Part shown: positions 27,037 through 34,807 of the stretch, piece by piece
How positions within the stretch are numbered: the stretch's first letter is position 1
How the letters are laid out: every line of letters begins with the position of its first letter
Source: Psychrobacillus vulpis
GTDB taxonomy: Bacteria; Bacillota; Bacilli; Bacillales_A; Planococcaceae
Assembly: GCF_006861825.1 (NCBI RefSeq)
Contig: NZ_VDGI01000002.1
Location: 252,716 to 316,715 of the forward strand
Direction of reading: 5' to 3'
DNA length: 64,000 nt
The notes under the pieces: model-generated
What the model saw: only the letters and a program-made list of their open reading frames with translations
What the model was told of the DNA's origin: nothing
The model's database searches: none
Made by a program: the position numbers and the translations under genes

Positions 27037-27902
27037 GTTGCTTCTCCCTCCTCATCAAATAGGAAATTACTAGGTATACTTTTATACAATTCTTGCCTTT
27101 TCATGAAATCCTCTTTTTGTTCTACGATTAAACCAGCAACAATTGCATTCATAAATGAGAAGAGGGGAGAGACTGCGTCTAATGTCGATTTATTTGGTGA
27201 AAATATCGGAAATATTACATTACTATGTATATGTATAGGAGCAAGCAAAGAATCAGTTATTCCAATAACGAATGCTTTTTGTCTTTGAGCAAGCTCTGCA
27301 ATTTGAATTGTTTCTTTTAAATATCGGTGAAAAGATATGATTATTACAACCGAATGAGTATCCATTTTACTAATTGTACGAATTACATCTTCCGTTTCTG
27401 GACGTATGAAATGTACATTATCTTTCACTAATCCTAATGAAAAGGAAAGCCAATTGGCGGCGGAGTAAGAAGAACGAAGACCAAGAATATATACTGAATT
27501 TGCTTTTGAGAGTCGTTCGATTGCTTCATGATATTGATCTTCTTGAATTTGGTTCATCGTGTGTTGGATAGATTGACGATCTTGCTCCATTACTTGTTTG
27601 AAAAAGCTTGTATTATTTGGCAGCACAAGTTTCGATTGTTGGTAGGTAGTTATGCTGCTTTCATGCGAAAAAAAATGCTCACGGATAAGTTTTTGAAGTT
27701 CTACATAACCTGAAAAGCCAAGTGTATAGGAAAAACGTATAACTGTTGACTCACTTATTCCAATTTTAGAACCGAGTTCTGATGCTGAACACATAGCAAT
27801 ATCTTTCGGATGATCTATTACATAATTGGCCATTTTTTTTTGGCTTTTGGACATTGCCACAAAATTCTCTCGAATAAGTTCATGCAATATCAATATATTC
27901 AC
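27033..27902 (-). CDS. RpiR-family transcriptional regulator
   Basis: 289 aa. The N-terminal helix-turn-helix (about 15-75, SELGSKIGISESTVIRFSYTLGFSGYVELQ) precedes a SIS domain (about 125-260, YILGLRSSYSAANWLSFSLG). RpiR proteins usually sense phosphosugars, though some control amino-sugar or amino-acid genes. It is first in the operon. The GTG at 27902 directly abuts the GAGGG motif, so a TTG at 27893, ten bases from it, may be the true start. Confidence 0.88.
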   Translation of the reverse strand: MNILILHELIRENFVAMSKSQKKMANYVIDHPKDIAMCSASELGSKIGISESTVIRFSYTLGFSGYVELQKLIREHFFSHESSITTYQQSKLVLPNNTSFFKQVMEQDRQSIQHTMNQIQEDQYHEAIERLSKANSVYILGLRSSYSAANWLSFSLGLVKDNVHFIRPETEDVIRTISKMDTHSVVIIISFHRYLKETIQIAELAQRQKAFVIGITDSLLAPIHIHSNVIFPIFSPNKSTLDAVSPLFSFMNAIVAGLIVEQKEDFMKRQELYKSIPSNFLFDEEGEAT

Positions 27903-28118
27903 TCCCTCGTGAAGGTATGCCGTTATTATTTAAATTAAATGAAGTATACACTTCAATTTATGTTATTGCTTAATTTATCACAATATTCAGTAGAAAACAA
28001 TATTGTATTCGTTATACATCCAGCAAATTCTACAAAGGACAAAAAAATCCCCACATAAGTAGGGAAGCAGACTGTAGACAAATTCGTTTTACAATGAGTA
28101 GAGATGTATAAGAAATCA

Positions 28119-28297
28119 GCAGGGCCCGCCACTTCGCTTTCCGTGGGCTTGGCTTCAGCCTCCTCGTCACTTTAAAAACATGTGCTCCTGCGGTTACTCG
28201 TCGCAAAGACACTGGCCAAATAAAGTTCGGCCAGTGTCTTTCCTGCGGGGTCTTCAGCTCAAGCTATTCCCACAGGAGTCTCAGTAGCGGGCCCTGC
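28119..28297 (-). repeat. GC-rich repeat unit with inverted ends
   Basis: Bounded by GCAGGGCCCGC (28119-28129) and GCGGGCCCTGC (28287-28297), an 11-bp perfect inverted repeat. Inside lies an unrelated 13-bp perfect hairpin (28205-28217 with 28229-28241, AAAGACACTGGCC arm). Internal CCTGCGGGG and CACAGGAG text relates it to the other GC-rich repeats. Confidence 0.8.
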
Positions 28298-28452
28298 CTA
28301 TTTTTCAAAAGTTGAAATTGGAAATCTGAAGATGCTGTGATCAATCAATGTTTCTCGAAACATCTGATAAAAATAACGGATTGACTATCCCATCTCATCA
28401 AGTGAAAAGGCTTGAATTGTCCACTTTTCTGTTTATTGAAGTTAAAAATAAG

Positions 28453-28550
28453 CGGAAGGCGGCGACTCCTGCGGGACAGCGAGACAGTCCAAGACCCCGC
28501 AGGCAAAGCCGAGGAGGCTTGGCGCGAGCCCGCGGAAAGCGCCCGCCTGG
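28453..28550 (+). repeat. GC-rich repeat unit
   Basis: Contains GACTCCTGCGGGA, AAGACCCCGCAGG, GAGGAGGCTTGG and CCCGCGGAAAGCG in the same order as the other islands, with GGCGG/CCGCC outer complementarity. GC content is far above the surroundings. Confidence 0.85.
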
Positions 28551-28671
28551 AGTGATTGCTACAGGAAAGGCAATAATCACTATGTTCTTAATACATTTTG
28601 ATTCATAAAAAAGCATTGTCGACAAGCTGAGTCCCTACATAAGTAGGGACGATTATTGGGAAGTTTTTAAT

Positions 28672-28824
28672 TTAGTTTTCGACGGTTGGAGGTTCCTTTT
28701 TTTCTATCTTTTCATCATCGATTTTTGGTGCAGGTCCTCCTTCACCAATCATATTAAGGGAAGCTATTAAGTCTAAATCCTGTCGCTTGGCCATTTCTTC
28801 AGGGTCGACATGATTTGGATTCAC
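28672..28824 (-). CDS. Small hypothetical protein, 50 aa
   Basis: A GTG start at 28824 is preceded by GGAGGAGATTTT, an excellent ribosome binding site. The 50-residue product begins MNPNHVDPEEMAKRQDLDLI and ends in a charged tail (KKEPPTVEN); it is acidic, with no membrane segment or signal peptide. Codon use looks normal. I do not recognise the family. The hairpin GTCCCTAC/GTAGGGAC at 28631-28650 lies downstream and could terminate it. Confidence 0.65.
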   Translation of the reverse strand: MNPNHVDPEEMAKRQDLDLIASLNMIGEGGPAPKIDDEKIEKKEPPTVEN

Positions 28825-29018
28825 AAAATCTCCTCCTTCACTCTTTATTTATTATTATACGAAATATTCTGTATTCCATATGATGAATTGCAAAAATAAA
28901 TTTTGAACGCTAAAAAGGTACCAAAATTTATTTTTGGTTAAGAAAGCCTTAGTAAAACGGTATCTTCAAAAAAAACACTGAATTCTGACAATTGCATTAA
29001 CTTAAAGAATGGTTAAAA

Positions 29019-29024
29019 TATAAT
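29019..29024 (+). promoter_or_regulatory. Candidate -10 element (TATAAT) for the 63-aa gene
   Basis: A perfect TATAAT lies 24 bp before the start codon of the small gene, with a weak TTAACT 16 bp upstream as -35. The mRNA leader would be only about 15-20 nt. Confidence 0.45.
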
Positions 29025-29047
29025 AAAAATGAAAGAGGGGATCTTGC

Positions 29048-29239
29048 ATGAATTTGAAATATTTTGCAGAAGCATTGAATCAAAGCCTACAAAATGTAGA
29101 GAAATCAGTCGAACATATGGAGCTTCATACAAATATGACGAAAACCCAACAGCTTCAAATTATGCAAGCAATATTAGAATTAAGCGAACGGATAAAGTTA
29201 ATAGAAACGCAAATAGCGTTAAAGAATAATATACATTAG
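29048..29239 (+). CDS. Small helical protein, 63 aa, unknown function
   Basis: ATG 29048 follows AGAGGGG at seven bases. The product is almost entirely amphipathic helix (NLKYFAEALNQSLQNVEKSV, LELSERIKLIETQIALKN) and likely forms a coiled coil; there is no signal peptide or cysteine. A slightly longer overlapping frame from 29029 lacks a ribosome binding site. The stop codon sits inside a hairpin (29233-29265). The family is not recognised. Confidence 0.7.
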   Translation: MNLKYFAEALNQSLQNVEKSVEHMELHTNMTKTQQLQIMQAILELSERIKLIETQIALKNNIH

Positions 29240-29265
29240 GCACATTGAGTTTAAGTGCCTAATGT
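29233..29265 (+). terminator. Hairpin overlapping the stop codon of the 63-aa gene
   Basis: ACATTAGGCAC (29233-29243) and GTGCCTAATGT (29255-29265) form an 11-bp perfect stem. The TAG stop lies in the left arm and no T-run follows, so it may be a stability or translation element rather than a terminator. Confidence 0.6.
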
Positions 29266-29407
29266 AATACTTCTATCTACAAAAAAAGCCTTTATTAAAC
29301 TATGACCTCTTCTTCCAATTAAATTTTTGTTTTAGCTGTGGAGGAAAAGTGGCAATTTAATAGAATTATTATAGAAAAACACATGAAATGATCAGGGAGG
29401 TTTATAG

Positions 29408-29920
29408 TTGAAATTCAATAACCTGGATGCTTTTCAGATTAAAATAGCAACAACAGATGAAAGTAATCAAGTTATAACCATGTTAAAAGAAGTTGCTCAG
29501 TGGATGAAAGATAGCGGAATAAAGCAATGGGAGTTTCTTTTACGAGGTGGTGACGATGAAGAAATTAAACAAGCAGTGTCTAATAATGTTACTTATATCA
29601 TTATAAAAGACAAAGAAATTATTGCTACTTTCACACTTTCGAGTAAACAATCAGAGTGGGATAATCATATATTTGGGGAAGATAGATTGTCTAATTCGCT
29701 ATACTTACATAGACTGGCGATAACACCTAAATTTATGAAAAAGGGAATAGGAAAAAGTATATTACATTGGATACTGGAGAATATTAATACCGATAAAGAA
29801 TTAATTAAATTAGATTGTGTTGCGAATAACACTAAACTGAACGACTTCTACAAAAACAACGGCTTTGAACTTATTGGTATTAAGGATGGTCATAGTAAGT
29901 TTCAAGTATGTATCAAATAA
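29408..29920 (+). CDS. GNAT-family N-acetyltransferase
   Basis: 170 aa. The acetyl-CoA motif is in LAITPKFMKKGIGKSILHWI, followed by LDCVANNTKLNDFYKNNGFE, the usual last strand and helix of GNAT enzymes. The N-terminal EVAQWMKDSGIKQW resembles a group of small Bacillus acetyltransferases of unknown substrate. The start is TTG with GGGAGG upstream. It is monocistronic with a terminator about 20 bases after the stop. Confidence 0.88.
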   Translation: MKFNNLDAFQIKIATTDESNQVITMLKEVAQWMKDSGIKQWEFLLRGGDDEEIKQAVSNNVTYIIIKDKEIIATFTLSSKQSEWDNHIFGEDRLSNSLYLHRLAITPKFMKKGIGKSILHWILENINTDKELIKLDCVANNTKLNDFYKNNGFELIGIKDGHSKFQVCIK

Positions 29921-29942
29921 AGAACTCAGCAAGTGCTCTTAA

Positions 29943-29985
29943 AAGGCATTCAGAATGATTATATTCTGAATGCCTTGTTCTATTT
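29943..29985 (+). terminator. Terminator after the GNAT gene
   Basis: AAGGCATTCAGAAT (29943-29956) and ATTCTGAATGCCTT (29963-29976), a perfect 14-bp stem followed by a T-rich tract. Confidence 0.88.
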
Positions 29986-30077
29986 TGTTTAAAATTACAC
30001 ACGAAAACAGTAACGAGAGTAGAACTATACGAGTACATCTATTATGCCATTTCTAAAAAGTACACTAGTTGATAGGA

Positions 30078-30137
30078 ACAGAGGAGGAGACTCCTGTGGG
30101 AACATCGTGCCCAGGTGATACCCCGCGTGCTTGCGAG
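30078..30137 (+). repeat. Left half of an interrupted, degenerate type II GC-rich repeat
   Basis: Contains GAGACTCCTGTGGGAAC and ACCCCGCGTGCTTGCGAG, then is interrupted by the element at 30138-30379; the interrupted text resumes at 30380 with GAGCTTGCGAC. Confidence 0.65.
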
Positions 30138-30379
30138 GTCTATGAAAAACTCTTAATTAGTTTTTTTATGGAACTATTTGCTGTATCTGAACTACATACT
30201 AGGATTTAGCGCGGCGGCATGAGACTCCTGCGGGAAAGCGAGACAGACGAGACACCGCACGTAGCGAAGCGAAGGAGGAGGCTTGTCGCTCGCCCGCGGA
30301 AAGCGAATGCCAGAGCACTAAATCCGAGTAGCAAATATATGTCAGAATATTTATTAGTAGGATAGTTTTCAGTACTCTC
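30138..30379 (+). mobile_element. MITE-like element (copy at 30 kb), with type I repeat as cargo
   Basis: 242 bp. Left end GTCTATGAAAAACTC and right end TTTTCAGTACTCTC match the ends of the 42-kb copies. The flanking 11-mers GTGCTTGCGAG (30127-30137) and GAGCTTGCGAC (30380-30390) agree at 9 of 11 positions, as expected of an old target duplication. It contains the type I repeat 30204-30323 and no gene. Confidence 0.7.
30204..30323 (+). repeat. Type I GC-rich repeat, inside element
   Basis: Starts ATTTAGCGC and ends GCACTAAAT (inverted). Between are GAGACTCCTGCGGGAAAGCG, GAGACAGACGAGAC, GGAGGAGGCT and CGCCCGCGGAAAGCGAATGC. Close copies lie at 42006 and 42486. Confidence 0.88.
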
Positions 30380-30591
30380 GAGCTTGCGACGAAGAGGAAA
30401 TCAACGGTATTTTAGTCAATACCATTTTAAATGAAAAACGAGTGTTAACAAACCCCAATTTTGAATTTGTCTACATCTGAATTTATTTGTATACACTTTA
30501 TTAAATATATAATTTTGGATGGTAAAATGATACAATGAAGTTGTCATTCGCTATTGAGTGAATAATATGATAAATAAGAGGAGTGTATCAA

Positions 30592-31017
30592 ATGGCAGTA
30601 GATGTTTATCTTAATTTTAATGGAAATTGTCGTGAGGCTGCAGAGTTTTATGCAGAAGTATTTAAGACTGAAAAACCACAAATAATGACTTTTGGTGAAG
30701 CACCTCAAAATCCTGAGTACACTTTACCGGAGGAAGCAAAAGATTTAGTTATGCATACTCGACTTTCTATTAATGGGAGTAACGTAATGTTTTCGGATGT
30801 TTTCACTGGTTCTCCTTTTATTTTAGGCAATAATATAAGCCTTGCATTAGTAAGCAAGAACGAAGAAGAACTTAGATCTGCCTTTGATGCGTTAAAAGAG
30901 GGTGGAAAAGTAGGTATGGAGCTTCAAGAAACATTCTGGAGTAAATGCTATGGATCATTAAAAGACAAGTTCGGTATCGAATGGCAATTTAGCCATGAAG
31001 GCGCTGAAATGCAATAA
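30592..31017 (+). CDS. VOC-superfamily (PhnB-like/glyoxalase-fold) protein
   Basis: 141 aa. The beta-alpha-beta-beta-beta VOC modules are recognisable from VYLNFNGNCREAAEFYAEVF, MHTRLSINGSNVMFSDVF and WSKCYGSLKDKFGIEWQF, the PhnB-like group. Metal-binding residues are not obvious, so the activity is unknown. A GTG at 30583 is in frame, but ATG 30592 sits correctly behind AAGAGGAGTG. It is a stand-alone gene with a strong terminator. Confidence 0.88.
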   Translation: MAVDVYLNFNGNCREAAEFYAEVFKTEKPQIMTFGEAPQNPEYTLPEEAKDLVMHTRLSINGSNVMFSDVFTGSPFILGNNISLALVSKNEEELRSAFDALKEGGKVGMELQETFWSKCYGSLKDKFGIEWQFSHEGAEMQ

Positions 31018-31031
31018 TAATGAAATATAAA

Positions 31032-31072
31032 AGGGCTGTTCAACAAACAATTTTGTTGGACAGCCCTGTTTT
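31032..31072. terminator. Terminator after the VOC gene (convergent with FAD oxidase gene)
   Basis: AGGGCTGTTCAACAAA (31032-31047) pairs with TTTGTTGGACAGCCCT (31052-31067) with one GU pair, then GTTTTT. Confidence 0.9.
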
Positions 31073-31133
31073 TAAAGACTTGGAAGTATATAAATTTAGT
31101 ATTTCATCCATGAATCCTTTGTTCAATGTTCTT

Positions 31134-32492
31134 TTAATAAAACATTTTCCCGGGATTCATAATACCTTTTGGATCAAATAGCGATTTGATAGACTTCATA
31201 TATTGCACTGCATCACCATGCTCTGTAAGTTGATACTTCATTTTCCCAAGTCCAACTCCATGTTCTCCCGTACAAGTGCCACCAACCTCAATTGCTTTTA
31301 ATGCGAGCTGTGAATTAGTAAACTCTGCTTTTTCCTTTTCTCCTTCGTCCGTTGGATCAAACATGACAATAGTATGGAAGTTACCATCTCCGACGTGCCC
31401 AAATACTCCTCCCATTAGCCCACTGTCTTCTAGTAAGGTTCTTCCTAAATCTACTAATTCAGGTAGTTTAGAGATGGGAACACATACATCTGCTCCAGTA
31501 GATGCTTTTCCTTTCATATGACGATATGCATATGCAAGTTCATGTCGAGCCTTCCAAAGTTCAGCTCGTTCTTTAGAATTGCTAGCACGTTCCCAATGTT
31601 TGCTGCCGAAATCTCTCATTAATTCTTCCACTACATGAGCTTCTTCTTCAACTGCGTTCGTAGTTCCAGCAAATTCAAAAAATAGAGAATGTGCTTCAGG
31701 GAATGTATAATTTCCGTATTTATTCACCTGATGAATACTTTCAGCATCCACAAATTCCATACGCATAACTTGAATCCCACTCATTAATACTGCTTGTGCT
31801 GCCTCTGCACATTCTAAAGGTGTTTCAAATGTACATCTAGCTGCTACTGTTTGTTCTGGAATTCCGTGTAACTTAAGTGTAATTTTCGTGATTACACCAA
31901 GCGTTCCTTCTGATCCTGTGAAAATTCCATTCAAATGATATCCAGAAGAAGATTTCTTTGCTTTCGAACCTGTATGTAATACCGAGCCATTAGCTAATAC
32001 CACCTCTAAATCTAGAACTTGATCACGCATCGATCCGTAACGAACCGCTGTTGTTCCGCTTGCATTTGTTGCAACCATCCCACCTATTGTAGCATCAGCA
32101 CCTGGATCAATTGGAAAGAACAGCCCATGTTTATTCACATATTCATTCAGTTGAAGTCGGGTTATACCAGGTTCTACTGTAATCATCAAATCTTCAGGAG
32201 AAAATTCCACTACTTTATTTAACCGGTCAAAATTCAATGAAACACCTTTGTTGATAGGGATAGCTTGACCTTCTAAACCAGAACCTGCTCCGAAAGGGGT
32301 AACGGGCACTTCATATTCACAAGCCAATTTTAAGACTTTTATTACATCTTCCGTATTTTCCGGAAAGTATACGAAATCTGGTTCAATCCATGGATGAAAA
32401 GATTCATCTCTACTATGACGATAAAGATCGGATTCACTTTGGCTAATCTTATCTTTATCAAGGAATTGAAAAAACTCTTCTAATTTTCTCAT
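31134..32492 (-). CDS. FAD-linked 2-hydroxyacid oxidase / D-lactate dehydrogenase (GlcD-type)
   Basis: 452 aa. The PCMH-type FAD-binding domain is shown by TPFGAGSGLEGQAIP, IDPGADATIGGMVATNASGT, RYGSMRDQVL and HLNGIFTGSEGTLGVITKIT. The C-terminal domain ends in GHVGDGNFHTIVMFD and GTCTGEHGVGLGKMKYQ. It oxidises a D-2-hydroxy acid (lactate or glycolate class) to the 2-oxo acid. It resembles the single-subunit D-lactate dehydrogenases; no Fe-S subunit is adjacent. It diverges from the gntR-TRAP operon and shares its operator region. Start ATG 32492 has AGGTGAAA upstream. Confidence 0.92.
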   Translation of the reverse strand: MRKLEEFFQFLDKDKISQSESDLYRHSRDESFHPWIEPDFVYFPENTEDVIKVLKLACEYEVPVTPFGAGSGLEGQAIPINKGVSLNFDRLNKVVEFSPEDLMITVEPGITRLQLNEYVNKHGLFFPIDPGADATIGGMVATNASGTTAVRYGSMRDQVLDLEVVLANGSVLHTGSKAKKSSSGYHLNGIFTGSEGTLGVITKITLKLHGIPEQTVAARCTFETPLECAEAAQAVLMSGIQVMRMEFVDAESIHQVNKYGNYTFPEAHSLFFEFAGTTNAVEEEAHVVEELMRDFGSKHWERASNSKERAELWKARHELAYAYRHMKGKASTGADVCVPISKLPELVDLGRTLLEDSGLMGGVFGHVGDGNFHTIVMFDPTDEGEKEKAEFTNSQLALKAIEVGGTCTGEHGVGLGKMKYQLTEHGDAVQYMKSIKSLFDPKGIMNPGKMFY

Positions 32493-32562
32493 TATATTTC
32501 ACCTAACTTTTCAAAAATTCTAAAATTTATATTTACAAGAAGAATAGCATAATATATCATTC

Positions 32563-32579
32563 CTGTATACAGTATACAG
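32563..32579. promoter_or_regulatory. Probable GntR operator, 17-bp palindrome
   Basis: CTGTATACAGTATACAG is a perfect dyad around a central A. It lies between the divergent oxidase and gntR genes, just before the gntR ribosome binding site. FCD-type GntR regulators commonly bind such short GT..AC palindromes. Confidence 0.7.
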
Positions 32580-32594
32580 AGAGGAGGGTCTTAA

Positions 32595-33263
32595 TTGAAA
32601 AAAATAATTCAGAAAGAATCACTTGCAGATTTAGCTTTTAAAAGTATAAAAGATGCGATTATTGCTGGAAAACTCGAACAAGAAGAAGAGTTACCTGAGG
32701 AAAAACTAGCAGCAGATTTAGGAATTAGCCGTACTCCCATACGGGAAGCTTTAAAAAGACTTGCTGCAGATGGTCTTGTTAATTTGCATAAAGCTAGACC
32801 TGCAACAGTAGCAACATTTACAAAAGATGATGGTTTGCATTATATGGAGATTAGAAGACTTCTAGAAATATATAATATTGAAAAAAACGCAGATCACCTT
32901 TCTGACCAAGTACTGTATGAATTAAATAGTAATTTGGTAGGGCAAAAAGAAGCAATAGATTCTAATGACTACAATTCATTTATTGATTTGGATCGTGAAT
33001 TCCATCTACTTCTTGCGAACATCGGAAATAATGTGAAGTTAATCGAACTAATCAATCAGTTGAACACAGGGGTCAATCGTGCATTTTTAGTTCTATCTAA
33101 CACACTACCTGTAAGTGCAATGGATGCTTATATAGAACATAAGAAAATTGTCCAAGCACTTCAAAATTTAGAAAAAGATTTAGCTAAACAACTGATGATT
33201 TTACATCTAGAAAATGTAGAAAAAAGATTTTTGAACTATTACACAGAGGAGGAAATGGAATGA
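32595..33263 (+). CDS. GntR-family (FCD subgroup) transcriptional regulator
   Basis: 222 aa. A winged helix is at about 8-75 (LPEEKLAADLGISRTPIREALKRLAADGLV), followed by an all-helical FCD ligand-binding domain with the metal/ligand residues D and H in FIDLDREFHLLLA and AYIEHKKIVQAL. Starts at TTG with GGAGGG upstream and overlaps dctP by four bases. It probably represses both its own TRAP operon and the divergent oxidase through the palindrome at 32563, with the imported acid as inducer. Confidence 0.93.
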   Translation: MKKIIQKESLADLAFKSIKDAIIAGKLEQEEELPEEKLAADLGISRTPIREALKRLAADGLVNLHKARPATVATFTKDDGLHYMEIRRLLEIYNIEKNADHLSDQVLYELNSNLVGQKEAIDSNDYNSFIDLDREFHLLLANIGNNVKLIELINQLNTGVNRAFLVLSNTLPVSAMDAYIEHKKIVQALQNLEKDLAKQLMILHLENVEKRFLNYYTEEEME

Positions 33264-34282
33264 AAAAATTATTAGTTTTCGTATTAATAGCAATGTTAGC
33301 GCTTACAGCGTGTGGAAGACCAACAGGTAATACTTCTAGTTCAAATGGGGATGATCAAGAAGTACATACTATTCGTGTAGCCTATTTAGTGTCAGAGGAA
33401 CAATCTACTCATTTAGCTGCAAAAACATTTAAAGAAACATTAGAAAAAGAATCTAAAGGACGCTTGAAAGTGGAATTATATCCTAATGGACAACTTTATC
33501 CATCTGACCGTGAGGCGATTGAAGCAGTTCAGCTTGGTAATGTGGAAATGACAATACCAGCTGTAGCACCACTTGCTTCTTTCAATAAAAAATTTATGGT
33601 TTTCGATTTACCATTTTTGTTTAATGATAATGAAGCTGCGTATCGCGCGCTAGATGGAGAACTAGGTCAACAATTATTATCGGAGTTAGAGAAAAATGAT
33701 TTGAAAGGTCTCGTATTTGCAGAAAATGGCTTCCGTCATATGTCTAATAATAATGGACCAATTCAGGGGACAGACGACTTAAAAGGACTAAAGTATCGTA
33801 CTTTAGAAAATCCGGTTCATACAGATACTTTTAAAGCATTTGGTGCAAATGCATCTCCATTCGCATTCGGTGAACTATATACAGCACTACAACAAAAAAC
33901 ATATGATGCAATGGAATCACCAATCTCGTTATACTACACAAACAAGTTTTATGAAGTTCAAAAGTACTTAACTATTTCTAGCCACGTTTACGCTGCAACT
34001 ATATTACTTATGAATAACGAGTTTTATAATAGCTTACCGACAGATTTACAAGAGCTTGTTGTAAAAACATCTGAAGAGTACCGTACCGAACAACGTAAAA
34101 TTGCTCAAGAGCAAGATGTTGAATTCTTAAATAGTTTGAAAGAAGAAGGTATGCAAGTGAATGAGCTGACAGAAGAGCAACGAAATGAATTTAAAGAAGC
34201 GGTTAAGACAGTTTACGATAAATATGTACCAGAAATCGGTGAAGACTTAGTAAATATGGCAAAAGAAGCAAATCAAAAATAA
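33260..34282 (+). CDS. dctP: TRAP transporter substrate-binding lipoprotein (DctP), system 1
   Basis: 340 aa. The lipobox LTAC puts the lipidated cysteine at C18, so the protein is tethered outside the membrane. Family segments include LYPNGQLYPSDREAIEAVQL, FRHMSNNNGPIQGTDDLKGL and YTALQQKTYDAMESPISLYY; the region around residue 170 normally holds the arginine that binds the carboxylate (LKYRTLENP). The substrate is an organic acid, likely a 2-hydroxy or 2-oxo acid given the flanking oxidase and aminotransferase. Confidence 0.94.
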   Translation: MKKLLVFVLIAMLALTACGRPTGNTSSSNGDDQEVHTIRVAYLVSEEQSTHLAAKTFKETLEKESKGRLKVELYPNGQLYPSDREAIEAVQLGNVEMTIPAVAPLASFNKKFMVFDLPFLFNDNEAAYRALDGELGQQLLSELEKNDLKGLVFAENGFRHMSNNNGPIQGTDDLKGLKYRTLENPVHTDTFKAFGANASPFAFGELYTALQQKTYDAMESPISLYYTNKFYEVQKYLTISSHVYAATILLMNNEFYNSLPTDLQELVVKTSEEYRTEQRKIAQEQDVEFLNSLKEEGMQVNELTEEQRNEFKEAVKTVYDKYVPEIGEDLVNMAKEANQK

Positions 34283-34312
34283 GCAAGTGGAAAAAGGGAT
34301 GGGGGAAGTAGT

Positions 34313-34807
34313 GTGTTAAAGAAATTTTCAAAATTTGAAGAAATACTACTCGTTTTGTCACTTGCTGTCATGGTAGCACTAATTTTTGGTCAGGTAATTG
34401 GAAGGAAAGTATTTGACTCTGCTCCAAGCTGGACTGAAGAAATGGCAAGATATATTCATATATTCCAAGTATGGATAGGTGCAAGTTATGCAGTGAAATT
34501 ACGACAGCATATCCGAGTGGAAGCATTTATAACACGCTTTCACGGTGTTTTTCGACAAGTGTTAGAAACATTATCAATTATTATTTGGTTCTTTATGGCA
34601 TTATTTCTTGCAATATTTGGAACCCAACTTGTTTTAAGTAGTCTAAAACATGGTCAGCTTGCTCCAGCGATGCAAATTCCTATATGGATTCCGTTTCTTG
34701 CCATTCCACTAGGTGGTGCGGGAATGGCGGTTCGACTAATTGTTCAACTAGTACAAGTGTGGAAAGGTAATTACGAGAAACCTGCTGATGAGGAGATGAT
34801 CGCATGA
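34313..34807 (+). CDS. dctQ: TRAP transporter small membrane subunit (DctQ), system 1
   Basis: 164 aa, four membrane helices. Typical marks are FGQVIGRKVFDSAPSWTEEM and AVKLRQHIRVEAF. The start is GTG behind GGGGGAAG. Its last codon overlaps the dctM start (ATGA). Forms the membrane complex with DctM. Confidence 0.93.
   Translation: MLKKFSKFEEILLVLSLAVMVALIFGQVIGRKVFDSAPSWTEEMARYIHIFQVWIGASYAVKLRQHIRVEAFITRFHGVFRQVLETLSIIIWFFMALFLAIFGTQLVLSSLKHGQLAPAMQIPIWIPFLAIPLGGAGMAVRLIVQLVQVWKGNYEKPADEEMIA

Larger units (their letters stand above)
28047..28650. mobile_element. Possible composite element with imperfect terminal inverted repeats
   Basis: The left end reads CCCACATAAGTAGGGA then GCAGACTGTAGACAA. 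The right end, reverse-complemented, reads CCCTACTTATGTAGGGA then CTCAGCTTGTCGACAA, about 26 of 35 positions equal. Each end is itself a small hairpin. The 604-bp interior has no gene. Mobility is inference. Confidence 0.45.
27903..28671. other. Repeat-rich intergenic island
   Basis: 769 bp holding two GC-rich repeat units (28119-28297 and 28453-28550) enclosed by an imperfect 34-bp inverted repeat (28047-28080 and 28617-28650). Short frames overlapping the repeats lack ribosome binding sites. Confidence 0.7.

Noticed and set aside
28348-28608. 86-codon plus-strand frame and its minus-strand counterpart at 28398-28625
   Set aside because: Composed of the GC-rich repeat; other copies of the repeat are not open in the same frame and there is no ribosome binding site.
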